Source: a virus. From it: a stretch of 64,000 nucleotides of DNA. The translations under genes and the position numbers were made by a program. Shown piece after piece: positions 28,593 through 37,918 of this stretch. A model generated the notes under the pieces. The model had not been told where the DNA came from. It was given only the letters and a program-made list of their open reading frames with translations, and made no database searches. Location: positions 33,729 through 97,728 of the IMG/VR virus record IMGVR_UViG_3300028025_002789; one strand, written 5' to 3'. Positions within the stretch are counted from its first letter, which is position 1. Each line of letters opens with the position of its first letter.

Positions 28593-29830
28593 TGAATACA
28601 GAAGCAACTTTAATATCTGCGGTATGCAAAAATAAAGACATTAGCACTCTGCTAGCAGACAATGTTGATGAACTGTTTACCTCTCATAGAGATATATGGG
28701 AAGGCCTAAAATCGTATTACTATAAGTTTAAAGCTGTGCCAGAAGTTGGAGTTCTTCAGGAGAAGTTTAAAGACTTTGAGCCAGACAATAATGTAAAAGC
28801 AGAAACTGGATACTATTTAGATACACTAAAGAATGAATACCTTTCTGCAAGACTAAAGAGTGTTATTCTTAGAAGTGGTTCTGCATTAAAAGAAGAGGCA
28901 GCATCCAGAGTACTTGCTGAAATGCAAAGTCAGTTAGCAGGCCTATCAAAGTTTACAAACAATGTTCGTGACTTAGACGTAACAGATTTAGAATCAGCAG
29001 AAAGACATTTTCAATCAGTAAAAGATCGTTCTGCAGTAATGGGTGGAAGTCCAGGAATATCAACTGGATTCCAAGCTATTGATACAGCATATCCAACTGG
29101 TATGGCTCCAGGACATTTAATTGTTGCAATTGGTTGGCCAGGAAAAGGTAAGACATGGTTCACATCGTATCTTGCATGTAAGGCATGGGAGCAAGGATTT
29201 AAGCCAATGATCATATCCCTTGAAATGTCTCCAGAAAATATGCGTGATCGTATTTATACAATGTTGGGATCTGGCCTATTCAAGGCTAGTGATTTATCAA
29301 AAGGTGATATTAATATAGATGATTTCAGGACGTGGGGTAAAAAGAAGTTTGAAGGAAAGAATAGCTTTGTCCTTGTATCTAATGAAGGCACGGCTGAAGT
29401 TACTCCTGCTACGGTACAAGGTAAGATCGATCAGCACAAACCAGATCTCGTTATCTTGGATTATCATCAGCTCTTTAATGATAATAAGCGCAGTAATTCT
29501 GAAGTAGAGCGTAACCGTAATATTTCTCGTGAGTTTAAGTTGCTTGCTGTATCTAATAATATTCCAATTATAGATATTACTGCTGCAACTGCTGACGACA
29601 TTTCAGATCAAGAGAATCCGCCTATGATGTCACAGGTTGCTTGGTCAAAAGCAATTGAGTATGATGCTGATATGGCTATGGCTATTCATAGATATCCAGG
29701 AACAAATTTAATTGAAGTTGTTTCAAGAAAGAATAGACACGGGCACGAGTTTGATTTCCACCTAGACTGGGATATCAATAGAGGTATTATTAAAGAGTTA
29801 TATGACTACGTACCACCACAAACAAATTAA
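28592..29830 (+). CDS. dnaB: Replicative DNA helicase, DnaB family
   Basis: 412 residues. A shortened N-terminal helical domain precedes the RecA-like core: Walker A GWPGKGKT (181-188), Walker B LVILDYHQ (Asp 290), and C-terminal SWSKAIEYDADM-like region VAWSKAIEYDADMAMAIH and a basic VSRKNRHG loop. It should unwind DNA at the fork as a hexamer. It precedes the primase, an arrangement typical of phage replication modules. Confidence 0.85.
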   Translation: MNTEATLISAVCKNKDISTLLADNVDELFTSHRDIWEGLKSYYYKFKAVPEVGVLQEKFKDFEPDNNVKAETGYYLDTLKNEYLSARLKSVILRSGSALKEEAASRVLAEMQSQLAGLSKFTNNVRDLDVTDLESAERHFQSVKDRSAVMGGSPGISTGFQAIDTAYPTGMAPGHLIVAIGWPGKGKTWFTSYLACKAWEQGFKPMIISLEMSPENMRDRIYTMLGSGLFKASDLSKGDINIDDFRTWGKKKFEGKNSFVLVSNEGTAEVTPATVQGKIDQHKPDLVILDYHQLFNDNKRSNSEVERNRNISREFKLLAVSNNIPIIDITAATADDISDQENPPMMSQVAWSKAIEYDADMAMAIHRYPGTNLIEVVSRKNRHGHEFDFHLDWDINRGIIKELYDYVPPQTN

Positions 29831-30113
29831 AAGATTTCAGGTGTCTGTACAATTTCGTGACGATTCTGACATAATTAGAATGAGGCATCAGTACGAAAGC
29901 TTATTGTTAGATAAAATGCGTGGAGATGGATATGCAAGAATACTTGACATAGACACTGCATTTTCGATAGAATTTACTGGAGAGACATGGAAGTTCTTAA
30001 TGACTCTTCAGGGAATATACGTAGGAAGGAAAAAGGCATGGCAATCAGAGGGAATTACGCAAGGAAAGTTGATTCCACGCAGTACTCGCCAAACCACATT
30101 AAGTCAATTCTAA
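29802..30113 (+). CDS. Small protein between helicase and primase
   Basis: 103 residues. It overlaps helicase by 29 nt and primase by 76 nt in a separate frame, starting at ATG 29802. N-terminal half is alpha/beta (VSVQFRDDSDIIRMRHQY); the C terminus is basic. No known motif. The heavy overlap lowers confidence. Confidence 0.45.
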   Translation: MTTYHHKQIKRFQVSVQFRDDSDIIRMRHQYESLLLDKMRGDGYARILDIDTAFSIEFTGETWKFLMTLQGIYVGRKKAWQSEGITQGKLIPRSTRQTTLSQF

Positions 30114-31036
30114 AAGGACTTGGACTTGATATAACTGGTGAGACGTCAAATGATTTCCTATGCTACTGCCCATTTCATTCTAATAGACACACTTCAAGCT
30201 TTAGCGTAAGCAGAGAGTATGGTGCTTTTATATGTTTTAATCCAGCATGCGGAGAAGCTGGAACTCTTATAGAGTTAGTTAAAAAGATTTTACAAAAAAA
30301 TGATTTCCAAGCAATGAGATTTATTTCATCTAAAGAGGCAGAGATCCTAGATAACTTTGAAGAGACCATGTCTGATATGTTTGAGGATAAGCCAGACTTT
30401 CAAGAATTTAATAAGGAAACCATTTATAAGTTGCTTGAAGAACGAAAGAGCAACAAAGAGGCAAGCGACTATTTTATTTCTCGTGGTATTAATTTAGAGT
30501 CTATGGACTACTTTGACCTAGGTTATTCTAAAAATATGAAGATGGTTACCGTCCCAGTTCATAGTCCAGATGGAACATGCATTGGAATTGTTGGAAGGTC
30601 TATTGAGGGTAAGTCCTTTAAGAACAGTACCAATCTTCCAAAAAGTAAAACAATGTTTAATATACATCGTGCCAAAAGAGTCGGAGACAATGTTATAGTA
30701 GTAGAATCTAGTTTCGATGCAATTCGTGTACATCAAGCGGGATTCCCCAATGTTGTTGCTACCCTTGGAGGATTTTTATCGGTAGAGCAGCAAGGACTAC
30801 TAAATAGACACTTTAATAAAATAACTATTCTCACAGACAACGATGTTGCTGGTAGAGAACTTGGCTACAGCATAGCCAATAAATTAAAAATGAAAGACAT
30901 CTTGTGGGGATCGTATGAATATGGTAAGATATATCCTCATGGTGCAAAAGATGCTGGTGATATGACTGATGAGGAAATTAAAGCCTGCATAAAAAATTCT
31001 GTATCCAATATAGAATACAGATCTTGGAACTCGTGA
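30038..31036 (+). CDS. DNA primase (CHC2 zinc finger plus Toprim)
   Basis: 332 residues. N-terminal zinc finger C44-x2-H47-x18-C66-x4-C71 (CYCPFH and ICFNPAC). Toprim domain with VVESSFDAI and the acidic ILTDNDVAG motif. It should make RNA primers for the phage replisome with the DnaB helicase. It is shorter than bacterial DnaG (no C-terminal helicase-binding domain seen). The ATG at 30038 has AGGAAGG upstream; an earlier ATG at 29987 is not supported. Confidence 0.8.
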   Translation: MAIRGNYARKVDSTQYSPNHIKSILKGLGLDITGETSNDFLCYCPFHSNRHTSSFSVSREYGAFICFNPACGEAGTLIELVKKILQKNDFQAMRFISSKEAEILDNFEETMSDMFEDKPDFQEFNKETIYKLLEERKSNKEASDYFISRGINLESMDYFDLGYSKNMKMVTVPVHSPDGTCIGIVGRSIEGKSFKNSTNLPKSKTMFNIHRAKRVGDNVIVVESSFDAIRVHQAGFPNVVATLGGFLSVEQQGLLNRHFNKITILTDNDVAGRELGYSIANKLKMKDILWGSYEYGKIYPHGAKDAGDMTDEEIKACIKNSVSNIEYRSWNS

Positions 31037-31042
31037 TATAAT
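31034..31042 (+). promoter_or_regulatory. Extended -10 promoter upstream of the SSB/DnaE genes
   Basis: TGATATAAT at the end of the primase gene. The 50-nt leader has a GATGG/CCATC inverted repeat (31053-31069) and ribosome site AAAGGAG before ATG 31089. Confidence 0.55.
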
Positions 31043-31088
31043 AAAAAATACAGATGGATATATACCATCAAATACAAAGGAGATATAA

Positions 31089-31760
31089 ATGAGTATAGTA
31101 AAGGGTCTAAAAGACCTAAACAAGGCACTAGATAAGCCTACATATAGTGGCGGAGATGAAAGTAAGGCTCGCTGGCTTAAGATCGAAGACGGCGAAAGCG
31201 TTAAAATTCGATTCCTTCAGGAACTAGATCCAGATTCACCAAACTATAATGATAAACTTGGATGTGGCTTTATAGCACTTGAGCACACAAATCCAAAGGA
31301 TTACCGTCGCAAAGCTTTAGACACAATGGAAACAGAAGGTCGTGACTGGGCAAACGAACAACATCGTAAAGACCCAAAGGCTGGCTGGAAAGCAAGAACA
31401 AGACTATACATTAATGTATTAGTAGACGATGGTAAAACAGAACCGTACGTTGCAATTCTTTCTCAAGGAACCAGTGGAAAGACTATTACACCTACCCTTA
31501 TTGAATACGCTGGGGAAATGGGAAGCATTACTAATTTAATGTGGCGAGTAAAGCGCAACGGAACAAAAACAGACACAAGCTATACAATTATTCCATTAGC
31601 CAAAGATGAATCACAATTTGATTTCTCTGCTATTGAATTGTATGATCTTGAAAAAACTGCAGTTCGTCACGTACCGTATGGGGAGCAAGAAGCTTTTTAT
31701 ATGGGAGACGGAACAAACTCAGATGAGTCTTCTGCTACATCTAGCAGCGTAGACTGGTAA
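31089..31760 (+). CDS. Putative single-stranded DNA-binding protein
   Basis: 223 residues. The region ESVKIRFLQELD near residue 35 and the beta-rich core resemble gp32-like or T7-like phage SSBs, and the tail is acidic, Ser-rich and ends in an aromatic residue (SSVDW), as needed for partner binding. It lies between primase and DNA polymerase. The leader has a strong ribosome site AAAGGAG. The assignment is by context plus pattern, not by a full motif match. Confidence 0.5.
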   Translation: MSIVKGLKDLNKALDKPTYSGGDESKARWLKIEDGESVKIRFLQELDPDSPNYNDKLGCGFIALEHTNPKDYRRKALDTMETEGRDWANEQHRKDPKAGWKARTRLYINVLVDDGKTEPYVAILSQGTSGKTITPTLIEYAGEMGSITNLMWRVKRNGTKTDTSYTIIPLAKDESQFDFSAIELYDLEKTAVRHVPYGEQEAFYMGDGTNSDESSATSSSVDW

Positions 31761-31785
31761 GACAAAAGTAAAGGCGGAGAGTTAA

Positions 31786-34700
31786 GTGTCATTCACACAT
31801 TTGCATGTTCATTCATACTATTCATTGATGGATGGCCTTAACTCCCCTGCCGAACTTGTAAAGGCAGCAAAGGATGCTGGTCAAACAGCATTGGCAATTA
31901 CAGATCATGGAACATTGTCATCACACCGTGAAATGCAGATTGCCTGTAAAGATCAAGGCATTAAGCCAATACTTGGAGTAGAAGCGTACATATCTCCCAC
32001 AGATAGATTTGATCGCTCCTCTAAAACAGATAAGTCAATTCAGGCATACAATCACATTATTCTACTAGCAAAAAATAAAAATGGCTTAGAAAATATTAAT
32101 ACCCTTCAAGAGCTTGCCTGGAACGAGGGTTTCTATCATAAGCCACGTATTGATAGAGAGATTTTATTTCAGTACAAAGAAGGTATAATTGTTTTATCTG
32201 GATGCCTCAATGGATTAATAAGTAAGGCTATAGATAAAAAAGAATTCAGCGAAGCCAAAATGATGCTTAGCGCTTTTAAAAAAGAATTCGGTGGAGACTT
32301 TTACGTAGAGGTCCAGTCTCATAACCCAGAAGAAATTAATAACAAACTGCTAGAACTTGCCGATGAGCTTAAAATTAAAGCGGTGGCAACTGGAGATGCA
32401 CATTTTGCTAAAGAAGAAGATCGTGTATTAGAAGAGGCAATGCTCATCCTATCAACATCTCCTAAGTCAGATAAAGAAGCAGACTTTGATATGTCTAGGA
32501 ATATGAATAATATGCTAGATAGATTTAACTATCTATATCCTGATAGGAAAATATCATTTCAGAACTATAATTTATTCATTCAGTCTCGTGATGAATTACA
32601 GGCAGACTTTAATAAATCTAATATAGTTAGAACAGATATATATGATAATACTATGGAGATAGCAGATAAAGTCTCAGAATATGACTTCTACCAGGGTCTA
32701 GATCTTCTCCCAGTACCTAAGACAAATGCGGACGATAAGCTGTCTCAAATGGCCTTTAAAGGCCTAGAAAGGCTAAACCTATCAGAAGACACGGTCTATG
32801 TAGATAGGCTAAATGAAGAGTTATCTGTTATTAAAGATAAAGCCTTTGCATCATATTTCTTAGTTGTAGCAGACATGATTAACTGGGCCAAAGAGAATAA
32901 TATTATGGTTGGTCCTGGTCGTGGGTCTGCCGCTGGTTCGTTAGTTTGTTATTCGCTAGGAATCACAGACGTTGATCCAATTGAATATGACCTTCTGTTT
33001 TTTAGATTTATTAATCCAGAGCGTAATGACTTTCCAGATATTGATACAGACTTTGAAGACAGACGTCGTAAAGAAGTTAAGGACTATCTAAAGAAAAAAT
33101 TTAAACACGTTGCATCTATTTCTACCTATACCTATTTTAAAGATAAAGGTGTTATCCGAGATGCTGCTCGTGTATTTATGGTTCCACTTCAAGATGTTAA
33201 CCGTGCATTAAAATCCGTAGACACGTTTGAAGATTATATTGATTCACCTAATACAAAAGAATTTAGAATGAAATATCCAGAAGTCACATGGCTTGCTGAA
33301 AGACTAAGAGGAAAAATTAGAAGCGTTGGAGTTCATGCTGCAGGAGTTGTTGTAGCAAAAGATGACATAAGAAAGTTTGCTCCAATAGAGTCTAGAGAAG
33401 ATGCACAGGACAAGGTATCTGGAAGAATTCCAGTCGTTGCATACGATATGGATACGGTTGCAGATGTGGGTCTTATTAAACTAGATGCACTGGGACTTAA
33501 GACCCTTTCTGTAATTTCAGACACACTAAAATCAATTAAAGATCGTACTGGTAAAGAGATCAATCTTTCAGAACTTACTTTAGATGATAAAGAAGTATAT
33601 AAAGTTTTAAGCGAAGGATATACAAAAGGAGTATTTCAAGCTGAAGCAACACCGTATACTAATCTATTGATGAAGATGGGCGTAGACAAGTTTGAAGATT
33701 TAGCAGCGTCCAATGCTTTGGTTAGACCAGGTGCAATGAATACTGTTGGTGCCTCTTATATTAATCGTAAGCACGGCAAGGAAGCAGTTGAGTATACTCA
33801 TTCTATAATGCAACCATTTACTGAAAACACATATGGTGTTATTATATATCAGGAACAGGTTATGCAGGCTTGCGTACACCTAGGAGGAATGTCTTGGTCA
33901 GAGGCTGATAAGGTCCGCAAGATTATTGGAAAGAAGAAAGATGCAAAAGAATTCGACCAGTTCAAGGATCAGTTTGTTAACGGGGCTTCAAAACACATTT
34001 CTAAGAAAAAGGCCGAAGCTCTTTGGCACAATTTTGAAGCTCATGCTGGTTACTCTTTTAATCGCTCCCATGCTGTTGCTTATTCTATGCTCAGCTATTA
34101 TACAGCTTGGCTTAAAAAGTATTACCCGCTTGAGTTTATGTTTTCAATCCTTAAAAACGAAAATGACAAAGACGCAAGAACCGAATATTTAATTGAAGCA
34201 AAGAGGCTCGGACTCAAAGTATTATTGCCTCACATTAATGAGTCACAAATGTATTTTTCATTACAAGGTGATGCAATTAGATTTGGCCTTGCAGAAGTTA
34301 AGTTCATATCAGACAGTATTGCAAATAAAATTATGGAGAAGAGACCTTATGAAAACTACAAAGACTTTATTGAAAAAGCTTCGAAGAAAGGTAGTGGTAT
34401 TAATAGTAGGGCTGTATCTGCTCTTAATGCTATTGGCGGTGCTGCTTTCGATGACAATGAACGCAGTGGTAAGGAAAAAGAAAATTACTACGAATTCTTA
34501 GGAATACCTACCTTTAATTTAGATCTACCACCTAGAATTAAATCACAGGCTAGACCGATATCAGAGTTTGATGACCTAGGATCATTTGTTATGTTTGGAA
34601 TGGTTAAGTCTATTAAAAGAGGAACTGGTTGGGCAAGAGTTGAATTAGTTGATGAGACTGGATCAATCGGCTTGTTCCATAATGAGCAAACGCAAATAGA

Positions 34701-35052
34701 AACAAATCAGATGTACTTTATCCTTGTAGGAGACAATAGAATTGCCAGATATATCAAGGTAAGCGATATAGATCCAACAGGATCAGACCTCTTTGTAGAC
34801 TACCTATATAGAAAAGAATATGATATAAATGAAGATGAATTTATGGTTCTTAACTTTACCCCATATAAAACAAAGGCTGGTAAAACAATGGCCCATATTG
34901 TTATGACCAATAAGAATAAAGAGTTAACTAGAGTAATTGTTTTCTCTACAATGTATCACAAAGCTTTAGCAAAAATGCGTGAAGGAATGAAATGTAATGT
35001 CGTTCTATCTAAACTAGATGATGGAACTCTAATGGTTAAGGAAGTTAAATGA
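31786..35052 (+). CDS. dnaE: DNA polymerase III alpha subunit (DnaE-type)
   Basis: 1,088 residues. PHP domain at the N terminus with FTHLHVHSYYSLMDG, ITDHG and GVEAYIS, all expected metal residues present, so proofreading by PHP is possible. Catalytic aspartates in FPDIDTDF near residue 419. VGPGRGSAAGSLVCY and NRSHAVAYSMLSYY fit the nucleotide-binding and palm/finger motifs. The C-terminal OB-like fold (FVMFGMVKSIKRGTGW) is present, but the far C-terminal tau-binding part is short. Starts at GTG 31786 with GGAGAG upstream. Bacterial-type DnaE genes are less common in phages than family A or B polymerases. Confidence 0.9.
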   Translation: MSFTHLHVHSYYSLMDGLNSPAELVKAAKDAGQTALAITDHGTLSSHREMQIACKDQGIKPILGVEAYISPTDRFDRSSKTDKSIQAYNHIILLAKNKNGLENINTLQELAWNEGFYHKPRIDREILFQYKEGIIVLSGCLNGLISKAIDKKEFSEAKMMLSAFKKEFGGDFYVEVQSHNPEEINNKLLELADELKIKAVATGDAHFAKEEDRVLEEAMLILSTSPKSDKEADFDMSRNMNNMLDRFNYLYPDRKISFQNYNLFIQSRDELQADFNKSNIVRTDIYDNTMEIADKVSEYDFYQGLDLLPVPKTNADDKLSQMAFKGLERLNLSEDTVYVDRLNEELSVIKDKAFASYFLVVADMINWAKENNIMVGPGRGSAAGSLVCYSLGITDVDPIEYDLLFFRFINPERNDFPDIDTDFEDRRRKEVKDYLKKKFKHVASISTYTYFKDKGVIRDAARVFMVPLQDVNRALKSVDTFEDYIDSPNTKEFRMKYPEVTWLAERLRGKIRSVGVHAAGVVVAKDDIRKFAPIESREDAQDKVSGRIPVVAYDMDTVADVGLIKLDALGLKTLSVISDTLKSIKDRTGKEINLSELTLDDKEVYKVLSEGYTKGVFQAEATPYTNLLMKMGVDKFEDLAASNALVRPGAMNTVGASYINRKHGKEAVEYTHSIMQPFTENTYGVIIYQEQVMQACVHLGGMSWSEADKVRKIIGKKKDAKEFDQFKDQFVNGASKHISKKKAEALWHNFEAHAGYSFNRSHAVAYSMLSYYTAWLKKYYPLEFMFSILKNENDKDARTEYLIEAKRLGLKVLLPHINESQMYFSLQGDAIRFGLAEVKFISDSIANKIMEKRPYENYKDFIEKASKKGSGINSRAVSALNAIGGAAFDDNERSGKEKENYYEFLGIPTFNLDLPPRIKSQARPISEFDDLGSFVMFGMVKSIKRGTGWARVELVDETGSIGLFHNEQTQIETNQMYFILVGDNRIARYIKVSDIDPTGSDLFVDYLYRKEYDINEDEFMVLNFTPYKTKAGKTMAHIVMTNKNKELTRVIVFSTMYHKALAKMREGMKCNVVLSKLDDGTLMVKEVK

Positions 35053-35252
35053 CAGACGATATTGAAGGCTTGGTTACATCAATTAGTATAAACCAGGTTT
35101 TGGTTGCAATATTAGAAGAACACGGAAAACTAACTGTTCCAACTTTAAAATTTTTAGAGTCCAGTGCAGCAGAAAAAGAATTGGTAATTGATTATGATGA
35201 GACAATCCCATCATTTACATTTAGCTTAAGGGAAAAAGATGGAAACGAGTAA
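35049..35252 (+). CDS. Small acidic protein, unknown function
   Basis: 67 residues; overlaps the DnaE stop by four bases and the next gene by 14. N-terminal helix with ISINQVLVAILEEHGKLTV. Possibly a replisome accessory; no motif seen. Confidence 0.5.
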   Translation: MTDDIEGLVTSISINQVLVAILEEHGKLTVPTLKFLESSAAEKELVIDYDETIPSFTFSLREKDGNE

Positions 35253-35586
35253 AGTTTTATATGATTATGGCCTAGACGCATTAGCGGCATTGCTGCATGA
35301 AACAGCAAAAGAAAAAGGGTTTTGGGATGGAGACTATAGCCACGATAAAGTTGGGAATAAGCTGGCACTAGTTCATTCAGAAGTTACAGAGGTATTAGAG
35401 TCAATTAGAAAAAATAAAGGATCTGAGCATATAGTAGAAGAAATGGCTGACGTTATAATCAGACTTTTGGATGTATACGCTGCAATGAGAAATGAAGAGC
35501 AAGTAATGCACAGCCTAGATGAAGTATTAGAAAGTAAAATTAATATAAATAAAGAGAGACCTAGACTTCACGGGAACTTATTTTAA
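35239..35586 (+). CDS. mazG: MazG-like NTP pyrophosphohydrolase
   Basis: 115 residues. Helical protein with EVTEVLESI and, about 20 residues later, EEMADVIIRLLD, the ExxE...ExxD metal site of the MazG/dUTPase-like all-alpha family. It would hydrolyse nucleoside triphosphates, altering the dNTP pool or (p)ppGpp level. Found in many phages next to replication genes. Confidence 0.7.
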   Translation: METSKVLYDYGLDALAALLHETAKEKGFWDGDYSHDKVGNKLALVHSEVTEVLESIRKNKGSEHIVEEMADVIIRLLDVYAAMRNEEQVMHSLDEVLESKININKERPRLHGNLF

Positions 35587-35595
35587 TGCTATACT
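35587..35595 (+). promoter_or_regulatory. Extended -10 promoter of the recA operon
   Basis: TGCTATACT with a 25-nt spacer to the RecA ATG (35621), which has GAAGAAAGAG upstream as a weak ribosome site. Confidence 0.5.
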
Positions 35596-35620
35596 GTAAA
35601 CATAGAAGAAAGAGTAATTA

Positions 35621-36625
35621 ATGACACTAATAATGGATGACATACTAGCAAAGCTAGATCCGAAAACAAGAGCAAGAGTTCAATCAGCACAACATATAAA
35701 AATTGATAAACAAGAAACCCCAAGCATAGGTTTGAATACAGCGCTTAAGGGTGGACTTCCATATGGAAGACAGGTTCTTGTGTGGGGAAATAAGTCTGCT
35801 GGTAAGTCATCTTTTTGTTTACAGATGATTGCGTTGGCTCAAAAAGAAGGAAAGACATGTGCCTGGATTGATGCTGAAGCATCTTACGATCCAGCATGGG
35901 CCCAACAATTAGGCGTAGATTCAGAAAAATTAATTTACTCTACAGCTAAAACAGTAAATGATATGGTTGATGTTGGAACAAAACTTATGGACGCTGGAGT
36001 TGACTTGATTGTAGTTGATTCTATTTCTGCTTTACTTCCAGCAATCTATTTTGAAAAAGATGGAAATGAAATGAAGGATTTGCAAGACACTAAGCAAATC
36101 GGCGCTGAAGCAAAGGATATGACCCACGCAGTCAAAATGTTAAACTATGCAAACAAAAACACACTACTTGTTCTCATCTCACAACAACGAAATCAGTTTG
36201 GATCTATGCATGCTTCGCATATCCCCACAGGTGGAATGGCAGTCAAGTTCTTTAGCACCACTGTCATTAAACTTTGGTCTTCTGAAGCTGAGGCTAATGC
36301 TATTAAAGCTGGTATTAAAGTTGGCGACAAGATTATCGAACAAAGAGTCGGAAGACCAGTTAATTGGATTATTGATTACAGCAAAGTCTCACCCCCAAAT
36401 TTATCGGGACAGTATGACTTTTACTACCAAGGGGATTCTCTCGGTGTAGATAGAGTAGGAGAAACTTTAGATGTTGCAGAAATGTTCGGAGTCGTGGAAA
36501 AAGGTGGTGCTTGGTACACGGTCAATGGCGAAAGACTACAAGGTAGAGCAAAAGCAGTGCAGTACCTTCGTGATAATCCAAAAGTTGTAGAAAAACTAAT
36601 TGAGGAAATTAATGCCAAATCTTGA
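35621..36625 (+). CDS. recA: RecA-like recombinase
   Basis: 334 residues. Walker A GNKSAGKS (56-63), Walker B LIVVDS (Asp 133), and the L1/L2 regions with SQQRNQFG. Length and order are those of bacterial RecA minus its C-terminal domain. It should pair single strands with homologous duplex during phage recombination-dependent replication. It lies with nuclease and resolvase genes downstream. Confidence 0.85.
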   Translation: MTLIMDDILAKLDPKTRARVQSAQHIKIDKQETPSIGLNTALKGGLPYGRQVLVWGNKSAGKSSFCLQMIALAQKEGKTCAWIDAEASYDPAWAQQLGVDSEKLIYSTAKTVNDMVDVGTKLMDAGVDLIVVDSISALLPAIYFEKDGNEMKDLQDTKQIGAEAKDMTHAVKMLNYANKNTLLVLISQQRNQFGSMHASHIPTGGMAVKFFSTTVIKLWSSEAEANAIKAGIKVGDKIIEQRVGRPVNWIIDYSKVSPPNLSGQYDFYYQGDSLGVDRVGETLDVAEMFGVVEKGGAWYTVNGERLQGRAKAVQYLRDNPKVVEKLIEEINAKS

Positions 36626-36803
36626 TGAATTTTTAAATGAAGATAAAGAAGAGATAAAGCACTACGACCTTGAAGATCTTCCTGGTGTTAGAGCCTGCTC
36701 AAAGTGTGATGAAGATGTTAGCGGTGCAAAGTGGGACCCTATAGATTTAGTTATGTCATGGAGATGCTCCAAAGGACATGAAACAATTTTTAAGGTTCAG
36801 TAA
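36612..36803 (+). CDS. Small zinc-ribbon-like protein
   Basis: 63 residues from ATG 36612, overlapping the RecA stop region. Contains ACSKCDEDV and a later CSKGH, a probable three- or four-ligand zinc site. Unknown role next to recA. Confidence 0.5.
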   Translation: MPNLDEFLNEDKEEIKHYDLEDLPGVRACSKCDEDVSGAKWDPIDLVMSWRCSKGHETIFKVQ

Positions 36804-37108
36804 TGTCAGAAAGATCTGAAGTAAAAAGAGATGGCGCAAAAGCTCAAAAAAATTCAGGGCGTGGTGACTATCAAAAGGGTGATGCAAAATGGAAACAGTT
36901 TGTAGTAGATTATAAGGAAGCATCTTCATCGTTTACATTAAACAAACCAGTATGGTCTAAAATCTGTACTGATACATTTAAAGTAAATAGAGATATGTAT
37001 CCAGCATTAAAGATTATTATTGGTACGGATTCCAAGGTTAGACTTGGTATCATTGAGTGGGCAGTACTAGAAGAACTGATCCAGTTTTGGGAGGACAACA
37101 ATGATTAG
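36803..37108 (+). CDS. Putative small nuclease or resolvase-like protein
   Basis: 101 residues. Basic N terminus with KRDGAKAQKNSGRGDY, then KGDAKWKQFVVDYKEA, which has the spacing of a PD-(D/E)xK core (Asp, then D-Y-K). This resembles small phage Holliday junction resolvases, but I cannot confirm it by eye. Overlaps the next gene by 8 nt. Confidence 0.45.
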   Translation: MSERSEVKRDGAKAQKNSGRGDYQKGDAKWKQFVVDYKEASSSFTLNKPVWSKICTDTFKVNRDMYPALKIIIGTDSKVRLGIIEWAVLEELIQFWEDNND

Positions 37109-37259
37109 AGAAGTTCTAATGACTACGGTTACTGGAATGGGAGTAGGAGCAGTATTTGCCTTATTTAAACTTCCAGTACCAGCACCACCAGTATTTGCTG
37201 GACTAATGGGAATATTTGGTTTATGGCTAGGTTATGGATTAGTTGGGAGATATTTATAA
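37101..37259 (+). CDS. XapX domain membrane protein
   Basis: 52 residues, too short for many gene callers. Two hydrophobic helices around FKLPVPAPPVFAGLMGIFGL, the exact pattern of XapX proteins (LFxxPVPAPP, Gly-rich second helix). Bacterial XapX proteins are uncharacterised small membrane proteins. It overlaps both neighbours (TAATG at its end). A phage copy is unusual. Confidence 0.7.
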   Translation: MIREVLMTTVTGMGVGAVFALFKLPVPAPPVFAGLMGIFGLWLGYGLVGRYL

Positions 37260-37369
37260 TGTTACAGTTTTTCTGGGGAGTGCTAATAGGGTTTTCAATA
37301 GGATATCCAATGGGGCTATGGGCAATATGGTATACAAAGAAAGAGGTTCAAAAACATGTCAACCGATAA
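37259..37369 (+). CDS. Short single-pass membrane protein
   Basis: 36 residues: one transmembrane helix (FFWGVLIGFSIGYPMGLWAI) followed by a basic tail. Its ATG overlaps the XapX stop and its end overlaps the next start by 14 nt. Such tight packing supports translation; function unknown. Confidence 0.5.
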   Translation: MLQFFWGVLIGFSIGYPMGLWAIWYTKKEVQKHVNR

Positions 37370-37703
37370 AGTTGAATCTAAAAATACATTAGAGTTAATT
37401 AATTCAATTACAGAATTCAATGACCTACATGAGTTTATGCAGGACGAACATCTTGATAAAGCTCTTGCGGTAGTAGTTAAATTATTAATGAACCCAGATG
37501 TTCCTTCAGCAAAAGCCCCTCTTCTTATTATAGAGCTACAGGCAATGTCTACAAAGTTTGCAATGATGGCCTCTGTCTATTCAACCATTATGAAAGATAA
37601 AGCTGGATCAGTAAATAACAATAAAAAGAATATTTATTATTCAGCAAAAGAGTCCATAGACAAACTTGTAGATGCACTTAAGTATGTCGTAAGGTATAAC
37701 TAA
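37356..37703 (+). CDS. Conserved helical protein, unknown function
   Basis: 115 residues, helical, with HEFMQDEHLDKALAVVVKLL and a Lys/Asn-rich loop. Occurs within the recombination block; similar small proteins are seen near phage recombination genes, but no function is known to me. Confidence 0.5.
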   Translation: MSTDKVESKNTLELINSITEFNDLHEFMQDEHLDKALAVVVKLLMNPDVPSAKAPLLIIELQAMSTKFAMMASVYSTIMKDKAGSVNNNKKNIYYSAKESIDKLVDALKYVVRYN

Positions 37704-37918
37704 TGATAGAAACATATGACATGACATGCTTTGAATGTGGAGATGACCGTGAGTCTACTACATTTTATATGTATTATGAAATCGGTAGAGAGTATGAGCC
37801 TGGATGTTCTGGAAATGAAGATGTAAGTCTTTCTAATTTAAAGGATACAGATGATCTAGATATAAATTCTATATGCGAAGACTGTAAAAATGATTATATG
37901 GAGATCCTAAATGGCTAG
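37703..37918 (+). CDS. Small cysteine-containing protein
   Basis: 71 residues with CFECGDD and, near the C terminus, CEDCKND; a likely zinc ribbon interrupted by an acidic middle. It overlaps the nuclease gene by 8 nt. Confidence 0.5.
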   Translation: MIETYDMTCFECGDDRESTTFYMYYEIGREYEPGCSGNEDVSLSNLKDTDDLDINSICEDCKNDYMEILNG

